Assembly: GCA_016189905.1 (NCBI GenBank)
Contig: JACPRP010000098.1
Span: 1 to 64,000, forward strand
DNA length: 64,000 nt
Source of the DNA: Chloroflexota bacterium
Lineage (GTDB): Bacteria; Chloroflexota; UBA6077; FW602-bin22; JACPRP01
Direction of reading: 5' to 3'
Below are positions 35,428 through 44,406 of this stretch, one piece after another. Position numbers and translations under genes: made by a program. The notes under the pieces are model-generated. The model made no database searches. It worked only from the letters and a program-made list of their open reading frames with translations, and had not been told where the DNA came from. Position 1 is the first letter of the stretch; each line of letters begins with the position of its first letter.

Positions 35428-36336
35428 TTATCGTCCTGTCAACACGCCGGCGGTCGGCAATTGCTTCAAGACTGTCTCGTGGAGTGGAATCCCGGTGTTG
35501 ATGGCAAGGTGCACGACGCCGAGGCGATGGCAGTGGGAGTTTACCTCGGCCAAAAAAGCCCTCAGCCGTTGGCGATATGCCCCCAACTCGACGGGGCCGA
35601 GCCGCGTGGGACGCAACTCACCAGACTCGGAGTCCACCAGCTCAACCTCCTGGCCCAGGGGTGGCTCCCACTCATCAGGCGCCAGGAGCTGCAGCACCAC
35701 CGCCTCGCCGGAGGGCGCGAGGCTGTCCAGTGCGGAGCGCCAGGTCGGGTCCAGCAGGTCCGTCAGCAGAAAAACTGGACCGCGTCCTTTCCTCGAAGGA
35801 CCACGCGCCACCCTTCGCACCGCGTCGGCGAGCAGAGTCCGCCCCGACTCGCGAACAGCGCCCAACTCCCGAAAAACCACGACCGTCGTCGCCCGGCTAG
35901 AGACCGACGGCAGCGGCAAGGCCTCGCCATCTCGCACCAGGAAGACCTGCACCGTCTCGTGATGGCTGACGCCGATCCAGGCCAGGCCTGCGGCCAGCCT
36001 GCGGGCATACAACCCCTTGTGAGAATCCCCCTCGCTCCAATCCATAGAGGTGCTGGCGTCCACGAGAAGCGTGATGGTACGAGAGCGCTCCTCCTCGTAC
36101 TGCTTCAGGTAGAGCCTGCCAAGCCGCGCGTACGCTCGCCAGTCCACGAGCTTTGGGTCGTCGCCGGGAGCGTAGGCGCGATAGTCAGCGAACTCCAGGG
36201 CGCGGCCGCGTGTTCGGGAGCGCACCGAGCTAGGATGCTGGCCCCGTGCAGGGCTTCGCGCGGCGATGGAGAGCCGCTCGATAGCAGCGCCGAAGGCGGG
36301 ACCCCAGCCGGGGAAAGAGTAATGAGTAATCATCAC
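35428..36336 (-). CDS. DUF58 protein
   Basis: 302 residues without a membrane segment. It has the DUF58 hallmark RGRALEFADYRAYAPGDD followed by LVDWRAYARLGRLYLKQYEE. A VWA-like fold follows with the MIDAS-type start LLVDASTSMDW, DGEALPLPSV and FLLTDLLDP. DUF58 proteins occur with MoxR ATPases and VWA proteins across bacteria; the exact job is unknown. ATG 36336 overlaps the MoxR stop (ATGA), and its stop is two bases from the BatA-like gene, so it lies in the centre of the operon. Confidence 0.92.
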   Translation of the reverse strand: MMITHYSFPGWGPAFGAAIERLSIAARSPARGQHPSSVRSRTRGRALEFADYRAYAPGDDPKLVDWRAYARLGRLYLKQYEEERSRTITLLVDASTSMDWSEGDSHKGLYARRLAAGLAWIGVSHHETVQVFLVRDGEALPLPSVSSRATTVVVFRELGAVRESGRTLLADAVRRVARGPSRKGRGPVFLLTDLLDPTWRSALDSLAPSGEAVVLQLLAPDEWEPPLGQEVELVDSESGELRPTRLGPVELGAYRQRLRAFLAEVNSHCHRLGVVHLAINTGIPLHETVLKQLPTAGVLTGR

Positions 36337-37328
36337 TCGCGACTCACACAGGATAGGATGCGGCCGATGAGCGCGTCGGGGGTGACGCCTTCGGCTACGG
36401 CCTCGAACTGGAGGATCATCCGGTGGCGCAGGGCCGGCATTGCCATCCGCTCCAGGTCAGCGAAGGCGACGTTCCAACGGGCGGCTCGTAGCGCTGCCAC
36501 CTTGGCTCCAAGCACCAAGGCCTGGAGCCCCCGGGGGCTGGAGCCATACCGGACAAAGCGCTGCACCTCGGGCACAGGCGAGCGGTCGGGATGCGTAGCG
36601 CCCACCAGCCGCACTGCATAGCGCATCACGTGAGGTGCAATCACGATTTGCCGCGCAAGCTCCATCGCCTGCGCCAACTCCTCCGGTCGCAGCACCTTAG
36701 GCGGAGCTTCTTGAGGGACGCCTGTGGTGCGCTCCGCGATCTGGGCCAGGTCGTCGTCCGATGGGAAGGGAACCAACACCTTGAAGAGGAAGCGGTCAAG
36801 CTGCGCCTCGGGCAGAGGATAGGTGCCCTCCATCTCCAGCGGGTTTTGAGTAGCCAGGACGAAGAAAGGCTCCGGCAGCAAGTGGGTCTGACCACCGGCC
36901 GTGACGGTGTGCTCCTGCATCGCTTCCAGGAGCGCAGACTGCGTGCGTGGGGTGGCACGGTTGATCTCGTCTGCCAGCAGCAGGTTGGCGAAGATCGGGC
37001 CGGCGGCGAAGGTAAGGCCACCCGTCTCGCGGTCGAATAGCTGGGTGCCGGTGATGTCCCCGGGCATGAGATCCGGGGTGAACTGGACTCGCCCGAATGT
37101 GAGACCCGTAACCTGGCCGAGGGTGCGGACCAATAACGTCTTGCCTAGTCCGGGCACTCCCTCCAATAGAATGTGGCCGCCTGCCACCAACGCCGTCAGG
37201 ACCTGATCCACCACCTCGGATTGGCCGACGATGGTCTGGCTGAGAGCTTGAGCTACTATGGACAGCTTCTCGCGGCTTTCCGTCGCGGCGGATTCGGTGA
37301 GTCCTTCTGAATTTTCGCTCATCAACAT
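36333..37328 (-). CDS. MoxR-family AAA+ ATPase
   Basis: 331 residues. Walker A is GVPGLGKT (about 60), Walker B LLADEINRA (about 120), and sensor 1 ATQNPLEMEGTYPLPEAQLD, the MoxR hallmark. An arginine-finger region and the C-terminal lid (SPRGLQALVLGAKVAAL) follow. MoxR ATPases are chaperone-like and work with VWA-domain proteins to activate or assemble complexes. Here DUF58 and two VWA membrane proteins follow immediately, and an ABC-2 transporter precedes on the same transcript. ATG 37328 lies four bases after the stop of the Gly/Ser-rich protein. Confidence 0.95.
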   Translation of the reverse strand: MLMSENSEGLTESAATESREKLSIVAQALSQTIVGQSEVVDQVLTALVAGGHILLEGVPGLGKTLLVRTLGQVTGLTFGRVQFTPDLMPGDITGTQLFDRETGGLTFAAGPIFANLLLADEINRATPRTQSALLEAMQEHTVTAGGQTHLLPEPFFVLATQNPLEMEGTYPLPEAQLDRFLFKVLVPFPSDDDLAQIAERTTGVPQEAPPKVLRPEELAQAMELARQIVIAPHVMRYAVRLVGATHPDRSPVPEVQRFVRYGSSPRGLQALVLGAKVAALRAARWNVAFADLERMAMPALRHRMILQFEAVAEGVTPDALIGRILSCVSRE

Positions 37329-37332
37329 CTAA

Positions 37333-39087
37333 TCACCTCTGTTGCGGCGCGATCGCCGAGAAGTAGCGCTGCACCATACTCTGGAGGGACGAGGGCAGGG
37401 GTTGGCGCGAAAGGGATGGCCGCGCGGCGGCCTCGTACTGGCCATACACCTCGTTGTAGGGCCGGACCGAGCCGAGCTCCAAAGGCGAGTCGGGCAGCTC
37501 GACCGTCTCACCGCTCGCCCCCTGCGCTCCGCCGTACGCTCCCACCTGCGGCCCATCGCCGCCCATCAGATTCGGTGCATACACGGGGTCGTAACCGGTG
37601 GTGCCGCGCATGCTAGGATCAGCTCTGCCGCCAGCCAGAGTGGCTCCAGCGCTACCGCTTCCAGGGCGTCCCGACGAAGCCTCACCTCCGGCCCCAGATC
37701 CGTCGCCCGCGCCACCACCCGAGCCACCAATCGCCCCGGAGCCGGTGCCACTTCCTGATCCGGCACCCGTCCCAGATCCCGAGCCGCTGCCCGAGCCAGA
37801 ACCCGAACCCGTCTCCGAGCCGCTTACGGAGCCGCTTCCTCTCTGAGCGCCGCTCCCGCTCGCCGCCTGGCCACCGGATGCGCTCCCGGAGGCTGGCCCG
37901 GCCGCCACAGCCTGACCTGAGCCTGCCGAAGGTGCATTGGCCCCTCCAGGGCTACCGGCCATCGCTCCCAGGCCAGCCCGTGCCTGCCCCACCCCGGCCA
38001 TTGCCTGCTGCACCGCTCCTAAGCCGGATGAGCGAGATATCCCCTGTGCGAGAAGTGACGCGACATCGCCCATGGCGGCGCCCTCACCGGGTGCATTGGA
38101 GCCAATGGCCTTTCCAATCTGGCCGGCCGCCTGTCGGAGGGCTCCCGCTAACACGGGGACGTCCCTGGCAGCATTGGCACCGGCCTGGAGCGCCAGTGTT
38201 AACCTCTGCCTGTCCTCTGGTGTCATGGCTTCCGCCCGCTTCGCCAGATCGGCCATTGCCTGTTGTACGGCCTGCTGATCGCCGGCCCTGATGGCCCTGG
38301 ACAGGGACCCCAGATCAGGGTTGTCCTGCCAGATTGAGGACAATCCCTCCATAGCCCGCTGCCAGACGTAGTGATCCGTATTCGCCTGGCTGGCCAGCTG
38401 CTCCTGGGTGTGCTCCAGGATTCGCGCGGCTTCCTCGGCGGTTCTGGCCTCTGCCAGTTGCCGCTCCGAAGCCCTCAGAGCCTCTGCCGCAGACTGGGCC
38501 AGGGGTTCGGGCAGCACCGCGAGCCCGGCCTCTATGCTTTTCAGAGCCCTTATGGTCGCCACCACCGATTGCGCTTCGGCAGCCTGACGGCCGGCATCGC
38601 CAATATCTGGCACTGGCAGCAGGACCGCCAGCGCGAGAGCCAGCGCTGCGATCACCTCCACCCGCCGCGCTCGATCTGGCATCAGCAAGGGATAGCTGGA
38701 TGGGTCGATCCGGGCCAGTGCCTTGGCGGCGTCCGCGGCCAATAATGGTGCCGCTGGATGGTTGGCACGGGCAGCGTAGAGGGCACTGGATACCCGCTCC
38801 GACAAGCCTAGGCCGTCGGCCGCCAGGGCAACTATCCAGGTATTCGGCCAGCGTCGAAGGGCAAGCGCCACCGATGCCGCCAGAGCCAGGGCTGCCCAGG
38901 CAAGGGCTGCCAGAGACCAATCGGGGTAGCTCATTACCCGCCCGCCCGCCGCGAGAAGAACGGCACCAGCCACTGCCCACAGCAGCCCCGAGCGCACGCA
39001 CTCCAGCAGCCAGCGACCGCGCACCCGGCGAGCGAGAGTGATGAGAGATGGGTGATGGATGATGGGTGATGAGTGATCAGTACTCAT
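37333..39087 (-). CDS. Membrane protein with helical domain and long Gly/Ser/Ala-rich segment
   Basis: 584 residues. The first 20 residues are His/Ser/Ile-rich and arise from a TGATGGG simple repeat, so the true start may be later. Helices lie at about 30-50, 55-75 and 150-167. A helical, Ala/Gln-rich stretch follows (about 170-360). Residues about 365-490 are low complexity Gly/Ser/Ala (GSGSGSGSGSG and similar). The C-terminal 95 residues are ordered-looking (LSRQPLPSSLQSMVQRYFSA). I recognise no family. It lies three bases after the ABC-2 permease and four before MoxR, so it is a fixed part of the operon, perhaps an adaptor or stalk. Confidence 0.7.
   Translation of the reverse strand: MSTDHSSPIIHHPSLITLARRVRGRWLLECVRSGLLWAVAGAVLLAAGGRVMSYPDWSLAALAWAALALAASVALALRRWPNTWIVALAADGLGLSERVSSALYAARANHPAAPLLAADAAKALARIDPSSYPLLMPDRARRVEVIAALALALAVLLPVPDIGDAGRQAAEAQSVVATIRALKSIEAGLAVLPEPLAQSAAEALRASERQLAEARTAEEAARILEHTQEQLASQANTDHYVWQRAMEGLSSIWQDNPDLGSLSRAIRAGDQQAVQQAMADLAKRAEAMTPEDRQRLTLALQAGANAARDVPVLAGALRQAAGQIGKAIGSNAPGEGAAMGDVASLLAQGISRSSGLGAVQQAMAGVGQARAGLGAMAGSPGGANAPSAGSGQAVAAGPASGSASGGQAASGSGAQRGSGSVSGSETGSGSGSGSGSGSGTGAGSGSGTGSGAIGGSGGGAGDGSGAGGEASSGRPGSGSAGATLAGGRADPSMRGTTGYDPVYAPNLMGGDGPQVGAYGGAQGASGETVELPDSPLELGSVRPYNEVYGQYEAAARPSLSRQPLPSSLQSMVQRYFSAIAPQQR
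39035..39079. repeat. TGATGGG/TGATGAG simple repeat at a gene start
   Basis: About 45 bases of imperfect GTGATGAG/GTGATGGG units supply the first 15-20 codons of the Gly/Ser-rich protein gene. Related runs occur at 40269-40300 (the mirrored TCATC form) and 36318-36340, all at operon junctions. Confidence 0.55.
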
Positions 39088-39090
39088 GAA

Positions 39091-40212
39091 TCATCGCTTC
39101 GGTCGGCGTCGCCATGGCTTTACGGGCGCTAGTAACAGGGCAGTGAATCCCAGGCAGAACGCCGCCAGCAGGCCACTGAAGGCGAAATGGTACACCCAGG
39201 GCGCCAGCTGCGTCACCATCCGCGGCTGGCCCGTGTTCTGGTCGACGGCCACGACGTATACAGCGCGGGTGATGTCAGGACTGGGCTGGGACGGGGCGCC
39301 ATACCCGTAGGCCCCACCCGTCGTGAGGGCACGCATCAGGTCACCGATCAGCGGAACTCCCATTCCCGAGGAGCCAGCCGGCAGCACCGAACTGACCGAG
39401 ACCAGGGGGCTGGCGTACAAATAGGCCGGCGGCACCCCCGGCGGTCCGCCCTGCCCCGTTTGCTGACGGGCCACCATAGCCACCGCAGATACGAAGGGCA
39501 GCCCGAATACCAGGAGCAGCACCAGCAGGTAGGCGATGACCGACGCCACTATTGTCCGCCTGAGCAGCGCGCTCAGCAGCAATCCAAGAGACGCATTCGC
39601 CAGAGCAGTGACGGCAGCAACGGCCAGCACCATAATCAAGTATATAGCCGGCACCCCGCCGAACAGGTAGACCAGGGCAAAAACCGGCAACGACGCCACC
39701 AGCAGGAAGAGCACATAGGAAAGTGAGCCCGTCAGCTTGCCCGCGGCCAAGCCGAAAGGAGATGCCCTGGTGACTAGCAGCAAATCCAGAGTGCGCCTCT
39801 CACGCTCACCGCTAACCGTCCCTGCTGTCAGAGCAGGGGTGATGAAAGTCAGCAACAGCACGGCGCCGGTTCCCAGAGCAGAGAAGAGCTGGGTGCCCAC
39901 CATTGGAGAAACAGTTCCCCCGACCGCACCCACAAGGCCCAAGAAGCCGACTACGGCGAGAGTTAGCAGTCCGAGGTAGCCGGTAAGCAGCAACACCGGC
40001 CTCCACCCTCTGTTGCGGGAGCGAAGATCTTTGCCAACCAGGCCCCGCACGCCTAGCGCTACGCCGGCTCGGGACTCGGCCGAAGCATGTCCCCTTCCCA
40101 GGAAGTAGAAGATTGTGGCCACCAGCAGAAAGACTGCTACCACGACCAACGTCCAGTCCATCGTGGAGAAAATCTCCACTGTCTCCAGTGGAGCGCCCGC
40201 AGCAACAGACAT
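39091..40212 (-). CDS. ABC-2 type transporter permease
   Basis: 373 residues with ATG 40212 after AAAGGAGGGG. A first helix (12-35) is followed by a polar loop, then helices at about 70-90 and 95-120. The motif GERERRTLDLLLVTRASP after helix 3 is typical of ABC-2 permeases. Four more helices follow, with a large loop (about 250-340) that holds PPGVPPAYLYASPLVSVSS, and a last helix near 345-365. It pairs with the ATPase encoded 82 bp upstream. ABC-2 systems move lipids, polysaccharides, drugs or act in cell-surface machinery (for example GldF). Here the direct link to MoxR/VWA genes is unusual. Confidence 0.9.
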   Translation of the reverse strand: MSVAAGAPLETVEIFSTMDWTLVVVAVFLLVATIFYFLGRGHASAESRAGVALGVRGLVGKDLRSRNRGWRPVLLLTGYLGLLTLAVVGFLGLVGAVGGTVSPMVGTQLFSALGTGAVLLLTFITPALTAGTVSGERERRTLDLLLVTRASPFGLAAGKLTGSLSYVLFLLVASLPVFALVYLFGGVPAIYLIMVLAVAAVTALANASLGLLLSALLRRTIVASVIAYLLVLLLVFGLPFVSAVAMVARQQTGQGGPPGVPPAYLYASPLVSVSSVLPAGSSGMGVPLIGDLMRALTTGGAYGYGAPSQPSPDITRAVYVVAVDQNTGQPRMVTQLAPWVYHFAFSGLLAAFCLGFTALLLAPVKPWRRRPKR

Positions 40213-40294
40213 TAACCCCTCCTTTCCACGGCAGCTTCCTCAGCCATCGGTAACAAAGCGAGCTGCCTACTCATCACTCATCATCCATCACTAA

Positions 40295-41212
40295 TTACTC
40301 GTTCCGCGCCAACCGCAAGAAGGTCGCCTCGAGGCTGCTCTCGATCTCGGCGAAGCGCACCACGGGAATTCCACTTCGGACCACTGCAGCAAGGGCCTCG
40401 GCCGCCGATTCAGCTCCCCCGTCACAGTGGAAGCGGATATCGCCATCTGATACCGACACGGCGCCGATGCCCTCGGTGGACTCCAGCATCGCAACGGCTC
40501 GTTCAACATCCCGCAGCACTTTGAGCTGGTAGGCCGGGCGCTCCGCCGCCCACAATACATCCTTCACGGTTCCTTCCCTAAGCAGCCTGCCCGAGGCGAT
40601 GATTCCGATGTGGGTGCAGAGGTCGGCCAGCTCGGAGAGGATGTGGGAGCTGATCAGGATGGTTTTGCCTATCCGTCCCAGTTCCTTCAGCAACTCTCGC
40701 ATCTCCACCCGGGCAATCGGGTCGAGGCCGCTGGCAGGCTCGTCCAGCAGCAGCACCTGCGGGTCGTGGATCAAGGCTCGCGCCAGGCAGAGCCTCTGCT
40801 GCATTCCTCGGGAGAGTCCTTCCACGTACTCGTCCCGCTTGTGCGCCAGGTCCACCAGTTCCAGCAGGCTGTCTCGAAGTGAGATCGCCGCCCAGCCCCG
40901 CATCCCCTGAAGAGAGGCGTAGAACTCCAGGTACTCTCCCACCTTCAAGTCATCGTATACGCCGAAGAAGTCCGGCATATAGCCAACGAGTTTCTTGATC
41001 TCGTAGGGCTGCCTCAGCACATCCACTCCGGCTACCTCGGCGCTACCGCCATCTGGAAGCAGCAGGGTCGCCAGCACTCGCAACGTGGTGGTCTTGCCGG
41101 CGCCATTCTGTCCGATGAAGCCGTAGATCGAGCCGTCCGGGACTGTGATAGAGAGGCCATCCAGGGCGTTTACGCGCCCGTATCGTTTGGAGAGGGAGTC
41201 GGTGCGGATCAT
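40295..41212 (-). CDS. ABC-2 type transporter ATP-binding protein
   Basis: 305 residues from ATG 41212; the frame extends to 41371 but that part lies inside the preceding gene. Walker A is GQNGAGKTTT, the signature is LSRGMQQRLCLARAL, Walker B is VLLLDEPASGLDP, and the switch His is in SSHILSEL. A C-terminal domain (about 220-305) is of the DUF4162 type common in ABC-2 ATPases. The closest style is GldA/CcmA/NatA-like. The ATG overlaps the stop of the exported protein gene by four bases. It supplies ATP hydrolysis for the permease at 39091. Confidence 0.93.
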   Translation of the reverse strand: MIRTDSLSKRYGRVNALDGLSITVPDGSIYGFIGQNGAGKTTTLRVLATLLLPDGGSAEVAGVDVLRQPYEIKKLVGYMPDFFGVYDDLKVGEYLEFYASLQGMRGWAAISLRDSLLELVDLAHKRDEYVEGLSRGMQQRLCLARALIHDPQVLLLDEPASGLDPIARVEMRELLKELGRIGKTILISSHILSELADLCTHIGIIASGRLLREGTVKDVLWAAERPAYQLKVLRDVERAVAMLESTEGIGAVSVSDGDIRFHCDGGAESAAEALAAVVRSGIPVVRFAEIESSLEATFLRLARNE

Positions 41213-43965
41213 TTCGACACCGTCCCTTCCACCGTCAGCTCGGGCTGCAGGAACATGACTACCCGATCGGGGCCAGACGACACCTGGAGCTTGACCGAGC
41301 CGTCGGAGCCCACGTAGGCCGGAGCCGGCTGCAGCCGTACCTCTTCTGCACCACCAGGTAGCTGTTCCCACGTCGCCGATTGCCAGTCGTAAATGGAGAA
41401 CACGCCTGCTTCGGCCGGCAAGGGGATGGCGCTCGGGGGTGGCGTCGCCATCCCCTTGCCGGGGCTGAAGGATGTGGACTGTCCCATTTGCCTGGTGCCG
41501 ATGACCAGCGCATCCACCTTGGACGTTATGGGCAAGGGCGGGCGGAACTGGTAAACCATGGAGCTACCCTGGATCTGAATCCAACCGATAGTGCCATTGC
41601 TGCCACCCCCAAAGCCGCCGCCTTGCGAGACCACCTCTGCCGGAATCATTGCTGGGGGTATAGTGAAACGACCCGGGGGCAGGTCCAGGCTGAGTGGCTG
41701 GTCCAGGAGGGTCAGGTAGAAGGTGGGATGGCTGCCGGCGGCCGGAAGCCTCTCTCCCACTGATGCCCTGGTGAAGGCCAGGAAGGTAAGCGGCATGGAC
41801 TGGCTGTTGGGGCCGGGCTGTGGGATGTTCACGATGGAATCCATCAGCCGGATGCGGCGCTGCACTTCAGGATCCTGGGATACCTCATACTGCTCCGGCA
41901 TACCCCCTGGCCCCCCATAGTACCTCATTGTCGATGATGCTGCCAGAGGGGGGGGAGGGGCAGGAACCGCGATGGCAACTCCGGCTGTTCCAGAAGTCCG
42001 CGCACCTCGTGGCTTTCCGAATAATCGCCAGGATATGGGGTAGCGGTTGCCGAAGGCAGCGGCAGGCGGACCGGGATCCAGCGCCACGGAGGCTGTTTGA
42101 CCCGGCGCGAGACTCCCCAGCTTCGCCGCGCTCTGGCCCACCAGCACGCCCGCATCTTCGAGCAGGTAGGGGGTATCGTTCCGAACGGTGCCCTTGATCA
42201 GGCCTTCTTCGATCTGCAGCTTAGCGGTGATCCTGCCGGTGTTGTCCAGCAAGCGAGAGATGGCCAAGCTTCGCACGCCCCACTGGCCGGAGTTGAACTC
42301 CACCCTCGTGTCGCGGCCGGCGACCACGTGGAAGGGAGGCTCAGTGGAACCCGAGGCCGCTGGACCGCCGAAGGTCGAGTACGGCTGGAAGCCCGTGTTG
42401 GTGCTGGGCTGCACGGGGATATCTCCGGGCACGTCTACCGTCAGGGTGGAGTGGGTCGGTGCGAAGAAGCCGGCTATCACCGCCTGCATGGCCTGCTCCC
42501 CGTTTGGATCGAGCCGTACGTGAGAGACCACGTTGACCAGGACGTCCCTGCCGTCTCGCCCCACCCCGAGGTAGTACATGCCGCCTGCTACCAGCAAGGC
42601 CGCGACCGGCACGATAGCCCAGGACCAGATCCGCCTATCCACGCGCCATAGCACGAGGTGCAGCCCTGGGCCAACCACCAATACGAAGCCACCTAGCAGC
42701 AGCGCCATGATCTGCCAGCCCGGGAAGGCCTCGGGAGGTAGCGCTTGCACCGCGCCCTGGAGGAGGATGGATGGGTTCCTCTGTTGCATCTGGATGTACT
42801 GGAGCTTCTCGTTAATCTCCCCGGTGGCTGGCAAAGCCGGTTCAAGCCCTTTGCGCAGCAGGGCCGGTGTGCCGGGCCAATCCATCAACGGCTCCAATCC
42901 GGGATCTGCCGCCAGCAGGGTGATGGTGCCCTGGCCGAGGCCGATACGCCAGGCGAGAGGAAAGTTCGAGCTCCCAGCCAGGGGCGATCCCTTCTCAGGA
43001 CGGAACCGGACCGCTGGACCGGTCGCGAGGGCTCGACCTTTGAAGTCCGCCCACACGCCCAGAGGGGAGAGATCGGCTGAGCCATCGGCGCCAGAGAAGG
43101 TCACCGGTAGCGCACCGTCGGGGAGGACCGAGGCGGCACGCGGCGCATCTGGCCCTCCAGACACCAGCAGGTGTCCACCCGCAACCACCCACTGCTGCAG
43201 CGCCTCCCGCTGCTCACCGGTCAGTGCTATAGCGGCATTCCCCTGCACCGCCAGTGCACTGAGCGCGCTCAGCCGCTCGGCCGAGGGAGGGAGGTCCGCC
43301 GCGGCCAAGCTAGCGACGCTGAGGGGGACCGGGAGTCCCTGCACAGGTAGCTCTACCTGCCGTAGGGCCCGCGCGATGGCGGGTGAGTCGGCCAGGACCC
43401 CAATAAGGGGCCACAAAGGTGTCTTGGCGCTACGGAACTCCACCTTCTCTTCCGCAACGGTACCACCGTTTACCACGAGCCTGACGGAACCAGGTGAACC
43501 CACATTACTACCCATAGCGGGAATGCCAGGCACCCACAACGTCACCTCTTTGGCGACTCCGGCTGGCAGCGCTACCTCTTGACCATAAGCGGCAATGGCA
43601 TACTCGATGGGAGTGGCTTGCGGTCCGGTCTGAACGCGCGCCTTGCTGACCACCTCCACTCGGCCCGCCACGTCGGAGTTGCCGCCCGTCAGCCGGACGC
43701 GGACCGGACTCCAGCTCCCCGGCACCACCTGCCCGTCCCACCCCACCTGGAGTACCTCCAGGACTGAGGTCTCGGCGGAGACGGTCGTAGGCAGGAGAAT
43801 GCCGGCAATCACGGTTAGCAGGCCTATCACCAACAAGCTGGCACGGCTTTGGATATGAGGTACCGTCGTCGCCGGCTTCTTCACTCCGGGGCCGTTTGTG
43901 CCGCACTTGGCGTAGACAAACCGTTTTGCCAGTATCCTTCTTGTGAGCATCAACTTGGCTTCCAT
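41209..43965 (-). CDS. Large exported membrane protein, first gene of the ABC/MoxR/VWA operon
   Basis: About 918 residues from ATG 43965; TTG 43986 and ATG 43950 are alternatives. A basic N-terminus leads to a signal or anchor helix (near 45-65 in this numbering, ending TTVSAET). An outer beta-rich domain follows, then an amidotransferase-like stretch (about 180-380; LTGEQREALQQWVVAGGHLLVSGG in parts, LTLLAADPG-like strands). Two helices lie near 410-435 and 445-465. A second, beta-rich outer region ends the protein, with Pro-rich loops and RYYGGPGGMPEQYEVS. The GATase-like part recalls the VWA proteins and DUF4350. I cannot name the family. The coupled ABC-2 genes suggest it is a periplasmic-side partner. 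Confidence 0.7.
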   Translation of the reverse strand: MEAKLMLTRRILAKRFVYAKCGTNGPGVKKPATTVPHIQSRASLLVIGLLTVIAGILLPTTVSAETSVLEVLQVGWDGQVVPGSWSPVRVRLTGGNSDVAGRVEVVSKARVQTGPQATPIEYAIAAYGQEVALPAGVAKEVTLWVPGIPAMGSNVGSPGSVRLVVNGGTVAEEKVEFRSAKTPLWPLIGVLADSPAIARALRQVELPVQGLPVPLSVASLAAADLPPSAERLSALSALAVQGNAAIALTGEQREALQQWVVAGGHLLVSGGPDAPRAASVLPDGALPVTFSGADGSADLSPLGVWADFKGRALATGPAVRFRPEKGSPLAGSSNFPLAWRIGLGQGTITLLAADPGLEPLMDWPGTPALLRKGLEPALPATGEINEKLQYIQMQQRNPSILLQGAVQALPPEAFPGWQIMALLLGGFVLVVGPGLHLVLWRVDRRIWSWAIVPVAALLVAGGMYYLGVGRDGRDVLVNVVSHVRLDPNGEQAMQAVIAGFFAPTHSTLTVDVPGDIPVQPSTNTGFQPYSTFGGPAASGSTEPPFHVVAGRDTRVEFNSGQWGVRSLAISRLLDNTGRITAKLQIEEGLIKGTVRNDTPYLLEDAGVLVGQSAAKLGSLAPGQTASVALDPGPPAAAFGNRYPISWRLFGKPRGARTSGTAGVAIAVPAPPPPLAASSTMRYYGGPGGMPEQYEVSQDPEVQRRIRLMDSIVNIPQPGPNSQSMPLTFLAFTRASVGERLPAAGSHPTFYLTLLDQPLSLDLPPGRFTIPPAMIPAEVVSQGGGFGGGSNGTIGWIQIQGSSMVYQFRPPLPITSKVDALVIGTRQMGQSTSFSPGKGMATPPPSAIPLPAEAGVFSIYDWQSATWEQLPGGAEEVRLQPAPAYVGSDGSVKLQVSSGPDRVVMFLQPELTVEGTVSK

Positions 43966-44406
43966 TAGCCGTTCCGTTGCCTCCAATCCTCAATCTTGCG
44001 GACACGGATGAGTGTAGCCTGCCCCCGTTGCAGTCTCCCCATACTCAAAACGCTGCATGCTGAGAAAGGTCTCGCTGTCATCCAGTGCAAACCAATAGCG
44101 GCAATAGTGTCCGAAAAAAGAATGCCAGAGCACCTTCCAAATTTTTGAACCGTTGCGAATCAGCCGATTTGGATCCCGCCTGTTCGCGTATGGCTGCCAA
44201 GAATTTGTCTACGGATCGTGCTTCGACCCCGGTTCGGGTCCGTGGATTCTTCCTCCATTAACGTGGAGAAAATGGTTATTGCCCTCCCTATGCGCGAACC
44301 GTGCCTTGGATTGCACCTATATAATACAACAGAACTGGCCCTTCATACAGCAACGTCGGCGTCAAGAGTGGCCACAATGAAAAGAAGCAATTGATCTTGG
44401 TACGCC
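43966..44406. other. Intergenic stretch of about 440 bp
   Basis: No gene is visible. It lies between the start of the long minus-strand operon (43965) and the end of the beta-lactamase-like gene (44407), both on the minus strand. It therefore should hold the operon promoter, which I could not identify. A TATAAT at 44320-44325 faces plus and leads nowhere obvious. Confidence 0.45.

Noticed and set aside
37598-37846. Plus-strand Pro-rich frame
   Set aside because: Mirror image of the Gly/Ser segment in the minus-strand gene at 37333-39087.
41213-41371. N-terminal extension of the ABC ATPase frame
   Set aside because: The 53 extra residues are Arg/Gly/Trp noise within the preceding gene; the ATG at 41212 gives a standard ATPase start and an ATGA overlap.
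44320-44325. TATAAT on the plus strand
   Set aside because: No -35, and no gene follows on that strand before the convergent stop.
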